The translations under genes and the position numbers were made by a program. DNA of 5,308 nucleotides from Candidatus Methylomirabilota bacterium (GTDB lineage: Bacteria; Methylomirabilota; Methylomirabilia; Methylomirabilales; Methylomirabilaceae), in contig PQAQ01000015.1 in the NCBI GenBank assembly GCA_003105305.1, positions 1 through 5,308 on the forward strand. The letters run 5' to 3'. Positions 1-5,308 of this stretch are shown one piece after another (position 1 is the first letter of the stretch; each line of letters starts with the position of its first letter). Under the pieces are notes generated by a model. That model was given only the letters and a program-made list of their open reading frames with translations, did not search any database and had not been told where the DNA came from.

Positions 1-1
1 T

Positions 2-1078
2 CTTCCTGGTGATCGCGGTTTCTTTGGTAATCCCGGAGTGCAGAAGTACCTCAGTGATTATCCTGCTTTGGACGTTATGCTTGACTTCTTCCGTCGAATG
101 CACGGGGGTGATCTCGCCGAGGTTGGCCTTGAGGAGGTTTGCACATTCTTGGAGTTTTGCTCAAACGGGCCCTATAAGGATTCGTATGATCTGAGCAACG
201 AAAAGCAGGAGTGGCTTAGACGAATCCGTATTTCAAATCGTGACGACGAGCACTGCCTTTGCGAGGAGTTCCGCGCAGACAGGAGAATTCCACCGGATTT
301 GGGATCCATCGACATGTCACTTCTGGTTGGATGGGATCTGCGATGTCTCTTGTCTGAAACATACCGTGAGATAGAGTCCCCTGGAGTCCCAACAAACTAT
401 CAGAAGTTGATGGAATCTTATAAGATTCCAGAAGCACGGCCGACTGTGTTCATTAGCCTCAACTACGATACGGTTCTTGAGCGCGCGCTCACGTGCGCCG
501 AGTTCCCATGGTACTATGCCCATATACCAACCGCCACTGAGCGTGATCCGAGCGGCATCACGGTTATCAAGCCTCATGGATCACTCAACTGGATGTTTCG
601 GGGCAACGTGCCCTCCGTCAGTATCACCACGGACTACCGCCCCGACCCAGTAACCCATCGCTCATGCAAGGTGAACCAATTTCAAGAGGCAATGATCATC
701 GCACCAACCCAGTTGAAGGGGGCGTTGAACATTCCTGAAACCCAAGCAGCTCTCACGATCGATCTCTTTGGAAAGATTTGGAAGAGTGTGGCGGATGCGC
801 TTGTTGATGCGGACCGCGTATTCACCATCGGCTACTCCTTCCCCTCTACCGATCATCACTTTCGAACACTACTTCGGCTGGTGAACGCGAAACGCAAGTG
901 GAAGAACTACGAAGAAGTCTATTGCTGTACGGTTGCGGATAGAGAGAAGAAAGACGACGGGGAGAAGGAAAAGACGGAAAGCGTATTTAAGGATGCGAAA
1001 CTGTTTTTCCCTGCTGAGAACTTTTATCCGGACGACCGGGGCTTTGAGGACTTTGTGGCAGACACGCGACATGGATAA
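2..1078 (+). CDS. SIR2-like NAD-binding protein, 5'-truncated by window edge
   Basis: The reading frame is open from the first bases of the window, so the real start lies upstream; 358 residues are visible and the GTG at 38 is probably internal. Three SIR2-family landmarks occur in order: SLNYDTVLE near visible residue 152, KPHGSLNW near 190, and IGYSFPSTDHHF near 276. In sirtuin-like folds the Asn of the first motif and the His of the second sit at the NAD site, and both are present, so the visible part looks catalytically competent. The N-terminal glycine-rich NAD-binding loop would fall just off the left edge. SIR2-like proteins of this kind are often NAD-consuming effectors in anti-phage systems (Thoeris, DSR, short-Argonaute partners). 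That role is inferred here from family and from the restriction-gene neighbours. No partner gene is visible downstream; an upstream one cannot be excluded. The C-terminus is charged (a Lys/Glu/Asp-rich stretch near 325). Confidence 0.8.
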   Translation, partial: LPGDRGFFGNPGVQKYLSDYPALDVMLDFFRRMHGGDLAEVGLEEVCTFLEFCSNGPYKDSYDLSNEKQEWLRRIRISNRDDEHCLCEEFRADRRIPPDLGSIDMSLLVGWDLRCLLSETYREIESPGVPTNYQKLMESYKIPEARPTVFISLNYDTVLERALTCAEFPWYYAHIPTATERDPSGITVIKPHGSLNWMFRGNVPSVSITTDYRPDPVTHRSCKVNQFQEAMIIAPTQLKGALNIPETQAALTIDLFGKIWKSVADALVDADRVFTIGYSFPSTDHHFRTLLRLVNAKRKWKNYEEVYCCTVADREKKDDGEKEKTESVFKDAKLFFPAENFYPDDRGFEDFVADTRHG

Positions 1079-1298
1079 GCGGGATCGTCGACTATGAGCC
1101 CGGGTGCCGCAACAGTGCGGGGACGGTGAACTTATTGAAGACAGCCTCCGGAATTATTCGAGGTCCTGCAAAAGCAGGGTTGTGGAGCTCGAAAACCTCG
1201 AAACCGTCTTCAGCCGGTGTGCGCCTTTCTGGGCTCCAAGGCTTTTTGCAGGCTAAACCTGGAACAGGTAGTTGAAGACATTACGTGCTGAAAAATAA
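1079..1298. other. Non-coding gap with nested inverted repeats
   Basis: No gene is recognised between the SIR2-like stop and the HsdR relic. The stretch is not featureless. It carries a compound hairpin (1157-1202, listed separately), a second element TTTTGCAGG (1244-1252) complementary to CCTGCAAAA at 1165-1173, and a 9-base direct repeat TTGAAGACA at 1135-1143 and 1272-1280. It could be a dispersed intergenic repeat or decayed gene sequence; the window alone does not decide between them. Confidence 0.4.
1157..1202. repeat. Nested inverted repeat (compound hairpin)
   Basis: The outer arms TTCGAGGT (1157-1164) and ACCTCGAA (1195-1202) are perfectly complementary over 8 bases. Between them lies a second perfect stem, CCTGC-AAAA-GCAGG (1165-1178), directly abutting the left outer arm. 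No T-run follows, so it is not a canonical intrinsic terminator, although its position 78 bases after the SIR2-like stop would suit a role in transcript ending or stability. Confidence 0.5.
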
Positions 1299-1430
1299 GA
1301 TCTTTCTCATTTAGAAGCAAGCACTTTGTTCCTTCACTTCCCGGAAGCTGTCGTCGAAGAGACCTTCATCGCTTCGTTGGAGAACCTCAGTTGGACGGTC
1401 GATCACGAGTCGGACATCGCGCCCATCTAA
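1299..1430 (+). pseudogene. HsdR (type I restriction R subunit) N-terminal relic
   Basis: A frame open from 1299 to the TAA at 1428-1430 encodes about 43 residues. The segment from 1341 contains EAVVEETFIASLENLSWTV followed by DHESDIAP. This matches the start of type I restriction HsdR subunits as I know them, where an E-x-x-V-E-x-A-x-x-x-W-L-E-x-L-G-(W/Y) helix is followed by HGPDIAP. Full HsdR proteins are around 1000 residues with endonuclease and helicase domains; nothing of these is present. There is no ATG, only a TTG at 1326, and no clear ribosome binding site. The frame ends 32 bases before the DUF262 gene start. I infer a remnant left by a deletion that removed the rest of an hsd operon. 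The match rests on a short segment, so a chance resemblance is possible. Confidence 0.55.
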
Positions 1431-1452
1431 CCTGCCGCGAAACATCTCATCG

Positions 1453-1459
1453 GGAGGGG
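1453..1459 (+). promoter_or_regulatory. Ribosome binding site of the DUF262 gene
   Basis: GGGAGGGG (1452-1459) contains a strong Shine-Dalgarno core, 3-4 bases from its end to the ATG at 1463. It decides the start: the longer open frame from the GTG/TTG region near 1391 would run through the HsdR relic and add residues unlike the family. Confidence 0.7.
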
Positions 1460-1462
1460 TAT

Positions 1463-3228
1463 ATGAGCGAGCTCAAAACATGTTTCAAAAAAGTAGATTA
1501 CGACTTGGGTGGCTTGCTGCACTACATTGACATCGGAGATATCGGATTGCCGGACATTCAGCGGCCCTTCGTGTGGTCTAACGCGAAGGTGCGGGACCTC
1601 TTCGATTCAATGTATCGAGGGTTCCCCGTCGGCTACCTGCTGTTCTGGGAGAACGGGACCGGTAACGGAGCTAAGCAGATTGGGGTGGATGGTAAACAGC
1701 ACCCGATACCGTCACGCCTGATCGTTGACGGCCAACAGAGGTTGACCTCGCTGTTCGCGGTGTTCCGGGGAAAGAAGGTGCTGGATGAGGACTATCGAGA
1801 GCGAGAGATCGAGGTGGCGTTCCGGCCCAGGGACGGCAAGTTCGAAGTGGCGGACGCCGCCATCCGACGCGACCCGGAGTGGATTGCGAACATCTCCGAT
1901 ACCTGGGCGTCGGGGAAGCCCAGTTATCAAATGGTCAAGGGCTTCCTTAAGAAGCTTGAAGCCAAAGGACCGCTGAGCGTGGAGGACGAAGAGCGTATTG
2001 CTCGTAATCTCGACCGTCTCTTCGACCTCCAAAAGTATCCGTTTACCGCGTTGGAGATTGCACCCACCGTAGATGAAGAGCAGGTGGCCGACATCTTTGT
2101 CCGCATCAACAGCGAGGGGGTGCGACTGAATCAAGCGGACTTCATCCTCACACTGATGTCCGTGTTCTGGGACGAGGGGCGCATGGCGTTAGAAATGTTC
2201 TGTCGCCAGGCGCGTAAGGCACCAGATACTTCCGCGCTGGCTTCACCCTTCAACCATTTTATCCAGCCAGATCCGGACCAGCTTCTGCGCGTGGCCGTGG
2301 CCTTCGGGTTTGGACGCGGGCGGCTCAAGAGCGTGTATCAGGTGCTCCGCGGGAAGGATTTAGAGACCGGCGAGTTCTCGAATAGCCAGCGAGACGCCCA
2401 GTTCAAACGGCTTCAAGAGGCACAGGCCGAAGTGCTGAATCTTACCCACTGGCACCAGTTTTTGTCGTGTCTGATCGGTGCAGGCTTCCGAAGCTCAGAG
2501 ATGATCTCCTCGCAGAACGCGCTGCTGTATGCTTAGCGTTCTATCTCATCGGACGGAAACGTTTTGGTCTTGCCGAGCATCGACTCCAGAAGCTGATCGG
2601 ACGGTGGTTCTTCGCGGCAAGTCTGACCGGGCGCTACACCGGTTCCCCGGAAACAGTTATGGATGGTGATTTGAATCGGCTGAAGGGAGCCAAGGATGGC
2701 GACTCATTTGTAGGCATACTCGAAGGAATGATGGCGACCGAACTCACCAACGACTTCTGGACCGTAACGCTGCCCTCGAATCTCGACAGCTCCTCGGCAC
2801 GGAATCCAGAGTTGTTTGCCTACATCGCGGCCCAGAACCGATTAGCCGCGCCCGTGTTGTTTTCCCACAAGAAGGTTCAGGACCTTCTTGATCCGGCCAT
2901 TAAGACAAAGAGGAGGGCGCTGGAACGACATCACCTCTTCCCACGGGCGTGGTTGGAGACGCAGGGAGTGAAGGATTTGAAGAGGATTAACCAACTGGCG
3001 AATTTCGCCCTGTTGGAGTGGCCGGAGAACATCAAGATCGGCGATACGCCACCGGCAGAATACGTGCCGCAGATTTAACATCGTTTTTCCGTCGATGAAT
3101 GGTCGAGGATGTACGAACATCACGCCTTGCCGGAGAACTGGCACCTGATCCCCTACGAGACGTTCCTTCAGAAGCGGCGGAAACTCATGGCGGGCATCAT
3201 CCGACGAGGATTTGAAACCTTGAAGTAG
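1463..3228 (+). pseudogene. DUF262/DUF1524 (GmrSD-type) type IV restriction enzyme, disrupted
   Basis: Family members are NTP-dependent nucleases that cut DNA carrying modified (often glucosylated hydroxymethyl) cytosines, as in GmrSD and BrxU. The first part (357 residues, stop TAG 2534-2536) is a DUF262 domain with LPDIQRPFVW near residue 29, the signature VDGQQRLTSL at 88-97 and FVRINSEGVRLNQADF near 212. The -1 frame then continues the family sequence with FYLIGRKRF, an IGRWFFAASLTGRYTGSPE block and a DUF1524/HNH nuclease motif ERHHLFPRAW (about 2923-2952), followed by INQLANFALLEWPENIK. Restoring one T after 2535 gives the smooth join NALLYAYAFYLIG. A second lesion, TAA at 3076-3078, cuts off 49 further in-frame residues that end at TAG 3226-3228. 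With both repaired the protein has 588 residues, a normal length for the family. The two lesions make real inactivation more likely than a single sequencing error. Alternative: translation as two pieces, with a GTG at 2467 opening the second. Confidence 0.88.
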
Positions 3229-3277
3229 GAAGCGCTTGTGATTGCTTTTGGCGCATCCGTCATCAAAGCTCCTTCGC

Positions 3278-3299
3278 CCAGCCGGAGAACTCCGGCTGG
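3278..3299. repeat. 22-bp near-perfect palindrome
   Basis: CCAGCCGGAG (3278-3287), AA, CTCCGGCTGG (3290-3299): the ten-base arms are fully complementary around a two-base centre. As RNA it would form a GC-rich hairpin with a small loop. It lies 50 bases beyond the ancestral stop of the restriction gene and has no following T-run. It could be a terminator-like or stability hairpin for the restriction transcript, or a binding site for a dimeric protein. Confidence 0.6.
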
Positions 3300-3364
3300 A
3301 GCGTCCCGCACGATCTGTCGATATCATCGAGCGGCGATATCCTCACCTTGTTGGCTCGCTCTAA

Positions 3365-3505
3365 GCGGGAGATGTACAAATTATTCCGTTGTCATGGCTG
3401 CGCGGCAGGTTGACGATGCGCTGGTGGTACCGCAAACTGTATGGCCGACTCAAACCGTCTGGTGTGCGCACGGAGTTGAGTAAACTTACTCACCGTATTG
3501 AGTAA
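3365..3505 (+). other. Unrecognised short open frame, possible gene remnant
   Basis: The frame is open from 3365 to TAA 3503-3505 (46 residues), with an internal ATG at 3416 that gives a 29-residue peptide beginning MRWWYRKLYGRLKPSG. The peptide is strongly basic and aromatic at its start and becomes helical-looking (RTELSKLTHRIE), like the start of an amphipathic or coiled-coil segment. After the stop the same frame continues with LHRLVAVLVRARP, so it may be the beginning of a broken small gene. No Shine-Dalgarno precedes the ATG. I do not recognise a family. Confidence 0.2.
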
Positions 3506-3627
3506 CTCCATCGTCTCGTTGCCGTGCTCGTCCGCGCTCGTCCGCCGACTGGCCGAGGCGGGCGCTCCTGGTCGGTCGGGACGGGATTGCGGTAGAAACG
3601 TTCCGGCCTGTATTCGTGGGATTCTCG

Positions 3628-3655
3628 TGGACAGCAAAGAGCCAAGCGTGATAAC
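3628..3655 (+). promoter_or_regulatory. Possible sigma70-type promoter of the toxin-antitoxin pair
   Basis: TGGACA (3628-3633, 5 of 6 matches to TTGACA) is followed after 16 bases by GATAAC (3650-3655, 4 of 6 to TATAAT). This would give a leader of roughly 75 bases before the ATG at 3739. It is the best-looking promoter in the gap, but the -10 box is mediocre and the assignment is by consensus only. Confidence 0.35.
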
Positions 3656-3723
3656 TGTAACATGGTGGATCACGCAAATTATGATCGAGATAAAGGCCGC
3701 GCCACACTGAGGGGCCTGTGGAG

Positions 3724-3730
3724 AAAGGAG
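3724..3730 (+). promoter_or_regulatory. Ribosome binding site of the DUF433 gene
   Basis: AAAGGAG lies 8 bases before the ATG at 3739, an optimal arrangement. It settles the start in favour of the ATG over the in-frame GTG at 3718, which would place the Shine-Dalgarno inside the coding sequence. Confidence 0.75.
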
Positions 3731-3738
3731 ACCGAACT

Positions 3739-3975
3739 ATGATTGACTGGCGGCAGTACCTGAGCAGCGACCCGCTAGTCTGCCACGGCCAGCTCTGCGC
3801 CAAAGGGACGCGCGTCTTCGTCACGAATATTCTCGACAGCCTTGCCGAAGGGGCGAGCAAGGAGGAGATCCTCCGGAGCTATCCGTCGCTCAAGCTCGAA
3901 CACATTGATGCGGCCATCGCTTATGCGGCTGAGTTGGCGCATGAGGAAACCCTTCTTCCCTTAAAGGCCGAATGA
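3739..3975 (+). CDS. DUF433 family antitoxin
   Basis: This 78-residue protein has the complete DUF433 pattern: an opening W-x-x-Y-L-x-S-D-P segment, a G-x-x-x-x-K-G-T-R-V core (residues 20-29), then A-E-G-A-S-K-E-E-I-L and Y-P-S-L followed by a helix ending A-A-I-A-Y-A-A-E. DUF433 proteins carry a small winged or helix-turn-helix-like fold and are widely found directly upstream of PIN-like DUF5615 genes, so they are regarded as the antitoxin and probable autorepressor of that pair. Here the stop overlaps the next start (ATGA, 3972-3975), which implies translational coupling and fixed stoichiometry. The usual length and intact motifs argue that it is functional. Antitoxin activity is inferred from family and gene order. 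Confidence 0.85.
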   Translation: MIDWRQYLSSDPLVCHGQLCAKGTRVFVTNILDSLAEGASKEEILRSYPSLKLEHIDAAIAYAAELAHEETLLPLKAE

Positions 3976-4322
3976 GGTTCAAAGTCGACGAAAACCTTCC
4001 GTCTGAGCTTGTTGGCGACCTACATGCGGTAGGTCACCAGGCGGAGACGGTGCTGGAGGAAGGGCTGGTCGGTTCACCCGATCCCACGATTCTCGAAAGG
4101 GTCAAACGAGAAGGTCGGATTCTGCTGACAATGGACAGGGGGATAGCCGACGTTCGAGCCTATCCGCCAGAACATTATCCGGGCATCGTCCTATTTCGGC
4201 CCCGCACCTCGGGTCGAGGAACAGTCTTGGCCTTCATTCGCCACCATCTGCCGGCGGTCTTACAGACTGACCTGGCTGGTCACCTGCTCGTCATATCCGA
4301 ACGTAGCATTCGTATTCGGTGA
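3972..4322 (+). CDS. DUF5615 PIN-like toxin
   Basis: This 116-residue protein starts at an ATG that overlaps the antitoxin stop by four bases. It begins FKVDENLP, the hallmark of the DUF5615/Mut7-C-like PIN fold, with acidic residues D6 and E7. D37 (GSPDP) and D55 (LLTMDRG, followed by D60) are well placed to complete a metal-binding acidic centre, as in PIN-domain ribonucleases. The strand segment YPGIVLFRP (from about residue 69) and the C-terminal HLLVISERSIRIR are typical of the family. Length is normal and no lesion is seen. The expected role is an RNA-cleaving toxin neutralised by the DUF433 partner; its target cannot be told from sequence. Confidence 0.85.
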   Translation: MRFKVDENLPSELVGDLHAVGHQAETVLEEGLVGSPDPTILERVKREGRILLTMDRGIADVRAYPPEHYPGIVLFRPRTSGRGTVLAFIRHHLPAVLQTDLAGHLLVISERSIRIR

Positions 4323-4419
4323 ACGAACGCAGGTTGGATCAAGGGACGAAAACGTCAAGAGTATTTCGCGGCAGTAGGGGACGGTTGAGACCGAGATTAC
4401 GGACCGATGGAAAGGATTT
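4323..4419. other. Gap between convergent genes, no terminator seen
   Basis: These 97 bases separate the toxin stop from the stop of the minus-strand small gene. No stem followed by a T-run is seen on either strand. If both genes are transcribed, their transcripts could overlap at the 3' ends. Confidence 0.4.
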
Positions 4420-4638
4420 TCAGCGACGTGATTCGGAAGACGTTGCGGATTTCTTAGGAATGGTAGCTGTATCGATGGCTTTAGAGGCAGACGTTTGAGT
4501 GCCATCTAGCCGGGCGCCTTCAATAGCTGATGAACTGGACACCGCCGTCCAGAGCAGCGACTGTCTTTGTCCTGGATCTTTCAGGTAGGGGTTCGTTTCG
4601 ATCAGCGGCTTTTTACGCGTGCTTTTTTTATACCACAC
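4420..4638 (-). CDS. Small basic protein, unknown function, with SSSAIEG motif
   Basis: This 72-residue frame reads on the minus strand from a GTG (4638-4636) to TGA. It is Lys/Arg-rich at the start (WYKKSTRKK), then has PLIETNPYLKDPGQRQSL and VSSSSAIEGAR, and ends in a Ser/Thr/Lys-rich low-complexity tail. The K-P-L-I-E-T-N-P-Y-L-x-D-P core followed by an S-S-S-A-I-E-G helix resembles small uncharacterised bacterial proteins I have seen before; this is recollection, not a search. S-x-x-x-E-G also fits the inhibitory-helix pattern (S/T)-x-x-x-E-(G/N) of Fic proteins and VbhA-type antitoxins, but no fic gene is visible here. The GTG is the only start after an in-frame stop, and no well-spaced Shine-Dalgarno is present, so the start is weak. 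The overlapping plus-strand frame is less convincing. Confidence 0.45.
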   Translation of the reverse strand: MWYKKSTRKKPLIETNPYLKDPGQRQSLLWTAVSSSSAIEGARLDGTQTSASKAIDTATIPKKSATSSESRR

Positions 4639-4859
4639 CCTGGGCGGCTGGTCACCTTAGAACCGTAACGTTACACGTCGCCCAACTCGTCAAAACCGTC
4701 GGCCAAGACGCCACCCTCGCCTGGCTGAAGCACTTCGCCTGGACGGTCAAGCGCAGGTTCGCTGTATCACATGGCGGCTACGCCCTCACCCTGACCATTT
4801 GCCAGCGAAAGAGACAGAAGTATTCCATTGAGTCTTGCGGCCAGCTCCGCACCTTTCGT
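4639..4859. other. Coding-like stretch without a recognised gene
   Basis: From about 4671 to 4830 the plus strand in frame 4530-4970 shows mostly G/C-ending codons and reads plausibly (for example TLHVAQLVKTVGQDATLAWL), as a relic of a real gene might. The same frame, however, runs antisense through the small minus-strand gene at its beginning and through the tandem repeats and the ATPase start at its end, and has no ribosome binding site. I recognise no family. It is best treated as a possible remnant. Confidence 0.25.
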
Positions 4860-4935
4860 TTGGCCGAACGACAAGGTTGCAATTGGCCGGACTATAAGGT
4901 TACAATTGGCCGGACTATAAGGTTACAATTAGCCG
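4860..4935 (+). repeat. 23-bp tandem direct repeats abutting the ATPase start
   Basis: Unit AAGGTTACAATTGGCCGGACTAT. Copy 1 is 4873-4895 (one mismatch, GTTGC for GTTAC), copy 2 is 4896-4918 (exact), and copy 3 is 4919-4935 (first 17 bases, one mismatch), ending on the base before the ATG at 4936. A degenerate half copy, TTGGCCGAACGAC (4860-4872, 10 of 13), precedes copy 1. The unit contains the palindromic core TTGGCC/GGCC, and its 23-bp period is close to two helical turns, so bound protein would sit on roughly one face of the DNA. An operator array or a promoter array are the natural readings. Confidence 0.85.
4877..4929 (+). promoter_or_regulatory. Overlapping repeat-borne promoters (candidate)
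   Basis: Because of the 23-bp period, TTGCAA (4877-4882) is followed after 18 bases by TACAAT (4901-4906), and TTACAA (4900-4905) after 18 bases by TACAAT (4924-4929). TACAAT has 5 of 6 matches to the sigma70 -10 box, while the -35 boxes are only moderate. Starts would fall near 4913 and near 4936. The second coincides with the ATG, so that transcript would be leaderless, in keeping with the lack of a normally spaced Shine-Dalgarno. This is a consensus-based inference. Confidence 0.35.
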
Positions 4936-5308
4936 ATGTCCGAAACCGCTCTCTATCTACGTTACGCTGAGCCGCGCCTTATCGAGGCGCTGGCCGATTC
5001 GCCCGTGGTGCTGATCCACGGCCCGCGCCAGGTCGGCAAGACGACCCTCGCACGAGTAGTGGGGGAACCGAGGGGATATGCTTACGTCAGTTTCGATGAC
5101 GACGTCGCGCGCGGGGCCGCAGAAGCTGATCCGGTGGGTTTCGTCGCTGATTTGCCGGACCGAGTGATCCTGGATGAAGTGCAACGGGTACCGGCGCTCT
5201 TCACGGCGTTGAAGACGGCGGTCGATCGCAGCCGTAAGGCCGGCCGTTTCATGCTGACCGGCTCGACTAACGTAATGCTGGTGCCGAACCTCGCCGACTC
5301 GCTGGCGG
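4936..5308 (+). CDS. DUF4143-type AAA ATPase, 3'-truncated by window edge
   Basis: The first 124 residues are visible from the ATG at 4936. The opening Y-L-x-R-Y-A-E-P-x-L-x-E-A-L is typical of AAA_14/DUF4143 ATPases. It is followed by a Walker A motif GPRQVGKTTL (residues 29-38), SFDDD (52-56), a Walker B VILDEVQRVP (77-86) and the sensor-like segment FMLTGSTNVMLVPNLADSL (105-123). Family proteins are about 380-450 residues, with a C-terminal DUF4143 nuclease-like domain that would lie off the right edge. They are abundant, horizontally mobile and functionally ill-defined. The start is placed by family alignment; the nearest AAGG (4919-4922) is 13 bases from the ATG, inside repeat copy 3. 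Expression is probably controlled by the tandem repeats directly upstream. No lesion is seen in the visible part. Confidence 0.85.
   Translation, partial: MSETALYLRYAEPRLIEALADSPVVLIHGPRQVGKTTLARVVGEPRGYAYVSFDDDVARGAAEADPVGFVADLPDRVILDEVQRVPALFTALKTAVDRSRKAGRFMLTGSTNVMLVPNLADSLA

Larger units (their letters stand above)
3229..3627. other. Intergenic stretch, no confident gene
   Basis: Between the end of the restriction pseudogene and the promoter region of the toxin-antitoxin pair I see one strong palindrome (3278-3299), a short open frame (3365-3505) and a small inverted element, GAGTAA-AC-TTACTC (3478-3491), with a further GAGTAA copy at 3500-3505. No family is recognised in any frame. Longer frames here (for example 3238-3483) have compositions that look like accidental reading. 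Confidence 0.4.

Noticed and set aside
1391..1462. N-terminal extension of the DUF262 protein
   Set aside because: It overlaps the HsdR relic in another frame, and a strong ribosome binding site sits before the ATG at 1463.
1712..2134. 140-residue minus-strand open frame inside the DUF262 gene
   Set aside because: It is an antisense shadow of a strongly conserved plus-strand domain.
2525..2545. Programmed -1 frameshift joining the two halves of the DUF262 gene
   Set aside because: There is no slippery heptamer at the join, and a second in-frame stop at 3076 would still truncate the product.
2467..3078. Separate downstream gene starting at GTG 2467
   Set aside because: The first 23 residues are out-of-frame reading of the DUF262 gene, and sequence continuity across 2535 is restored by one base, so a frameshift explains it better than a new gene.
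4601..4635. Intrinsic terminator around the T-runs on the plus strand
   Set aside because: The T-runs are the complement of lysine codons at the start of the minus-strand small gene, and no stable stem precedes them.
4860..4935. CRISPR-like array
   Set aside because: The 23-bp units are directly tandem with no spacers, and no cas gene is present.
4530..4970. 146-residue plus-strand open frame as a gene
   Set aside because: Its first third is antisense to the more convincing minus-strand small gene, its end runs through the tandem repeats and into the ATPase start, and it has no ribosome binding site or recognised family.

Overview
The window looks like a stretch of accessory chromosome from a GC-moderate to GC-rich environmental bacterium. 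The taxon cannot be fixed from this sequence. Most genes belong to defence, toxin-antitoxin or mobile-island families, no housekeeping gene is present, and several genes are broken. That is the usual picture of a decaying defence island.

Layout: (1) Positions 2-1078 (+) hold the C-terminal part of a SIR2-like NAD-binding protein whose start lies off the left edge. (2) Positions 1079-1298 are non-coding and contain a nested inverted repeat. (3) Positions 1299-1430 hold a short relic that reads like the N-terminus of a type I restriction HsdR subunit and then stops. (4) Positions 1463-3228 (+) hold a DUF262/DUF1524 (GmrSD-type) modification-dependent restriction gene. One missing base near 2535 and an in-frame TAA at 3076 disable it, but with both repaired it reads as one protein of 588 residues. 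(5) Positions 3229-3738 are mostly non-coding, with a strong palindrome, an unrecognised short open frame and a possible promoter. (6) Positions 3739-4322 (+) hold an intact, translationally coupled DUF433 antitoxin / DUF5615 PIN-like toxin pair. (7) Positions 4420-4638 (-) hold a small basic protein gene of unknown function with an S-x-x-x-E-G motif. (8) Positions 4639-4859 have coding-like composition but no recognisable gene. (9) Positions 4860-4935 hold 23-bp tandem repeats that run up to the ATG of (10), a DUF4143-type AAA ATPase (4936-5308, +) cut by the right edge.

Taken together, an anti-phage or anti-foreign-DNA locus (SIR2-like, HsdR relic, GmrSD-like) seems to have lost its restriction functions, while the toxin-antitoxin pair beside it is intact. 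I found no convincing wholly new system. The items most worth following are the tandem repeats fused to the ATPase start, the small minus-strand protein, and the doubly disabled but otherwise well-preserved GmrSD gene.
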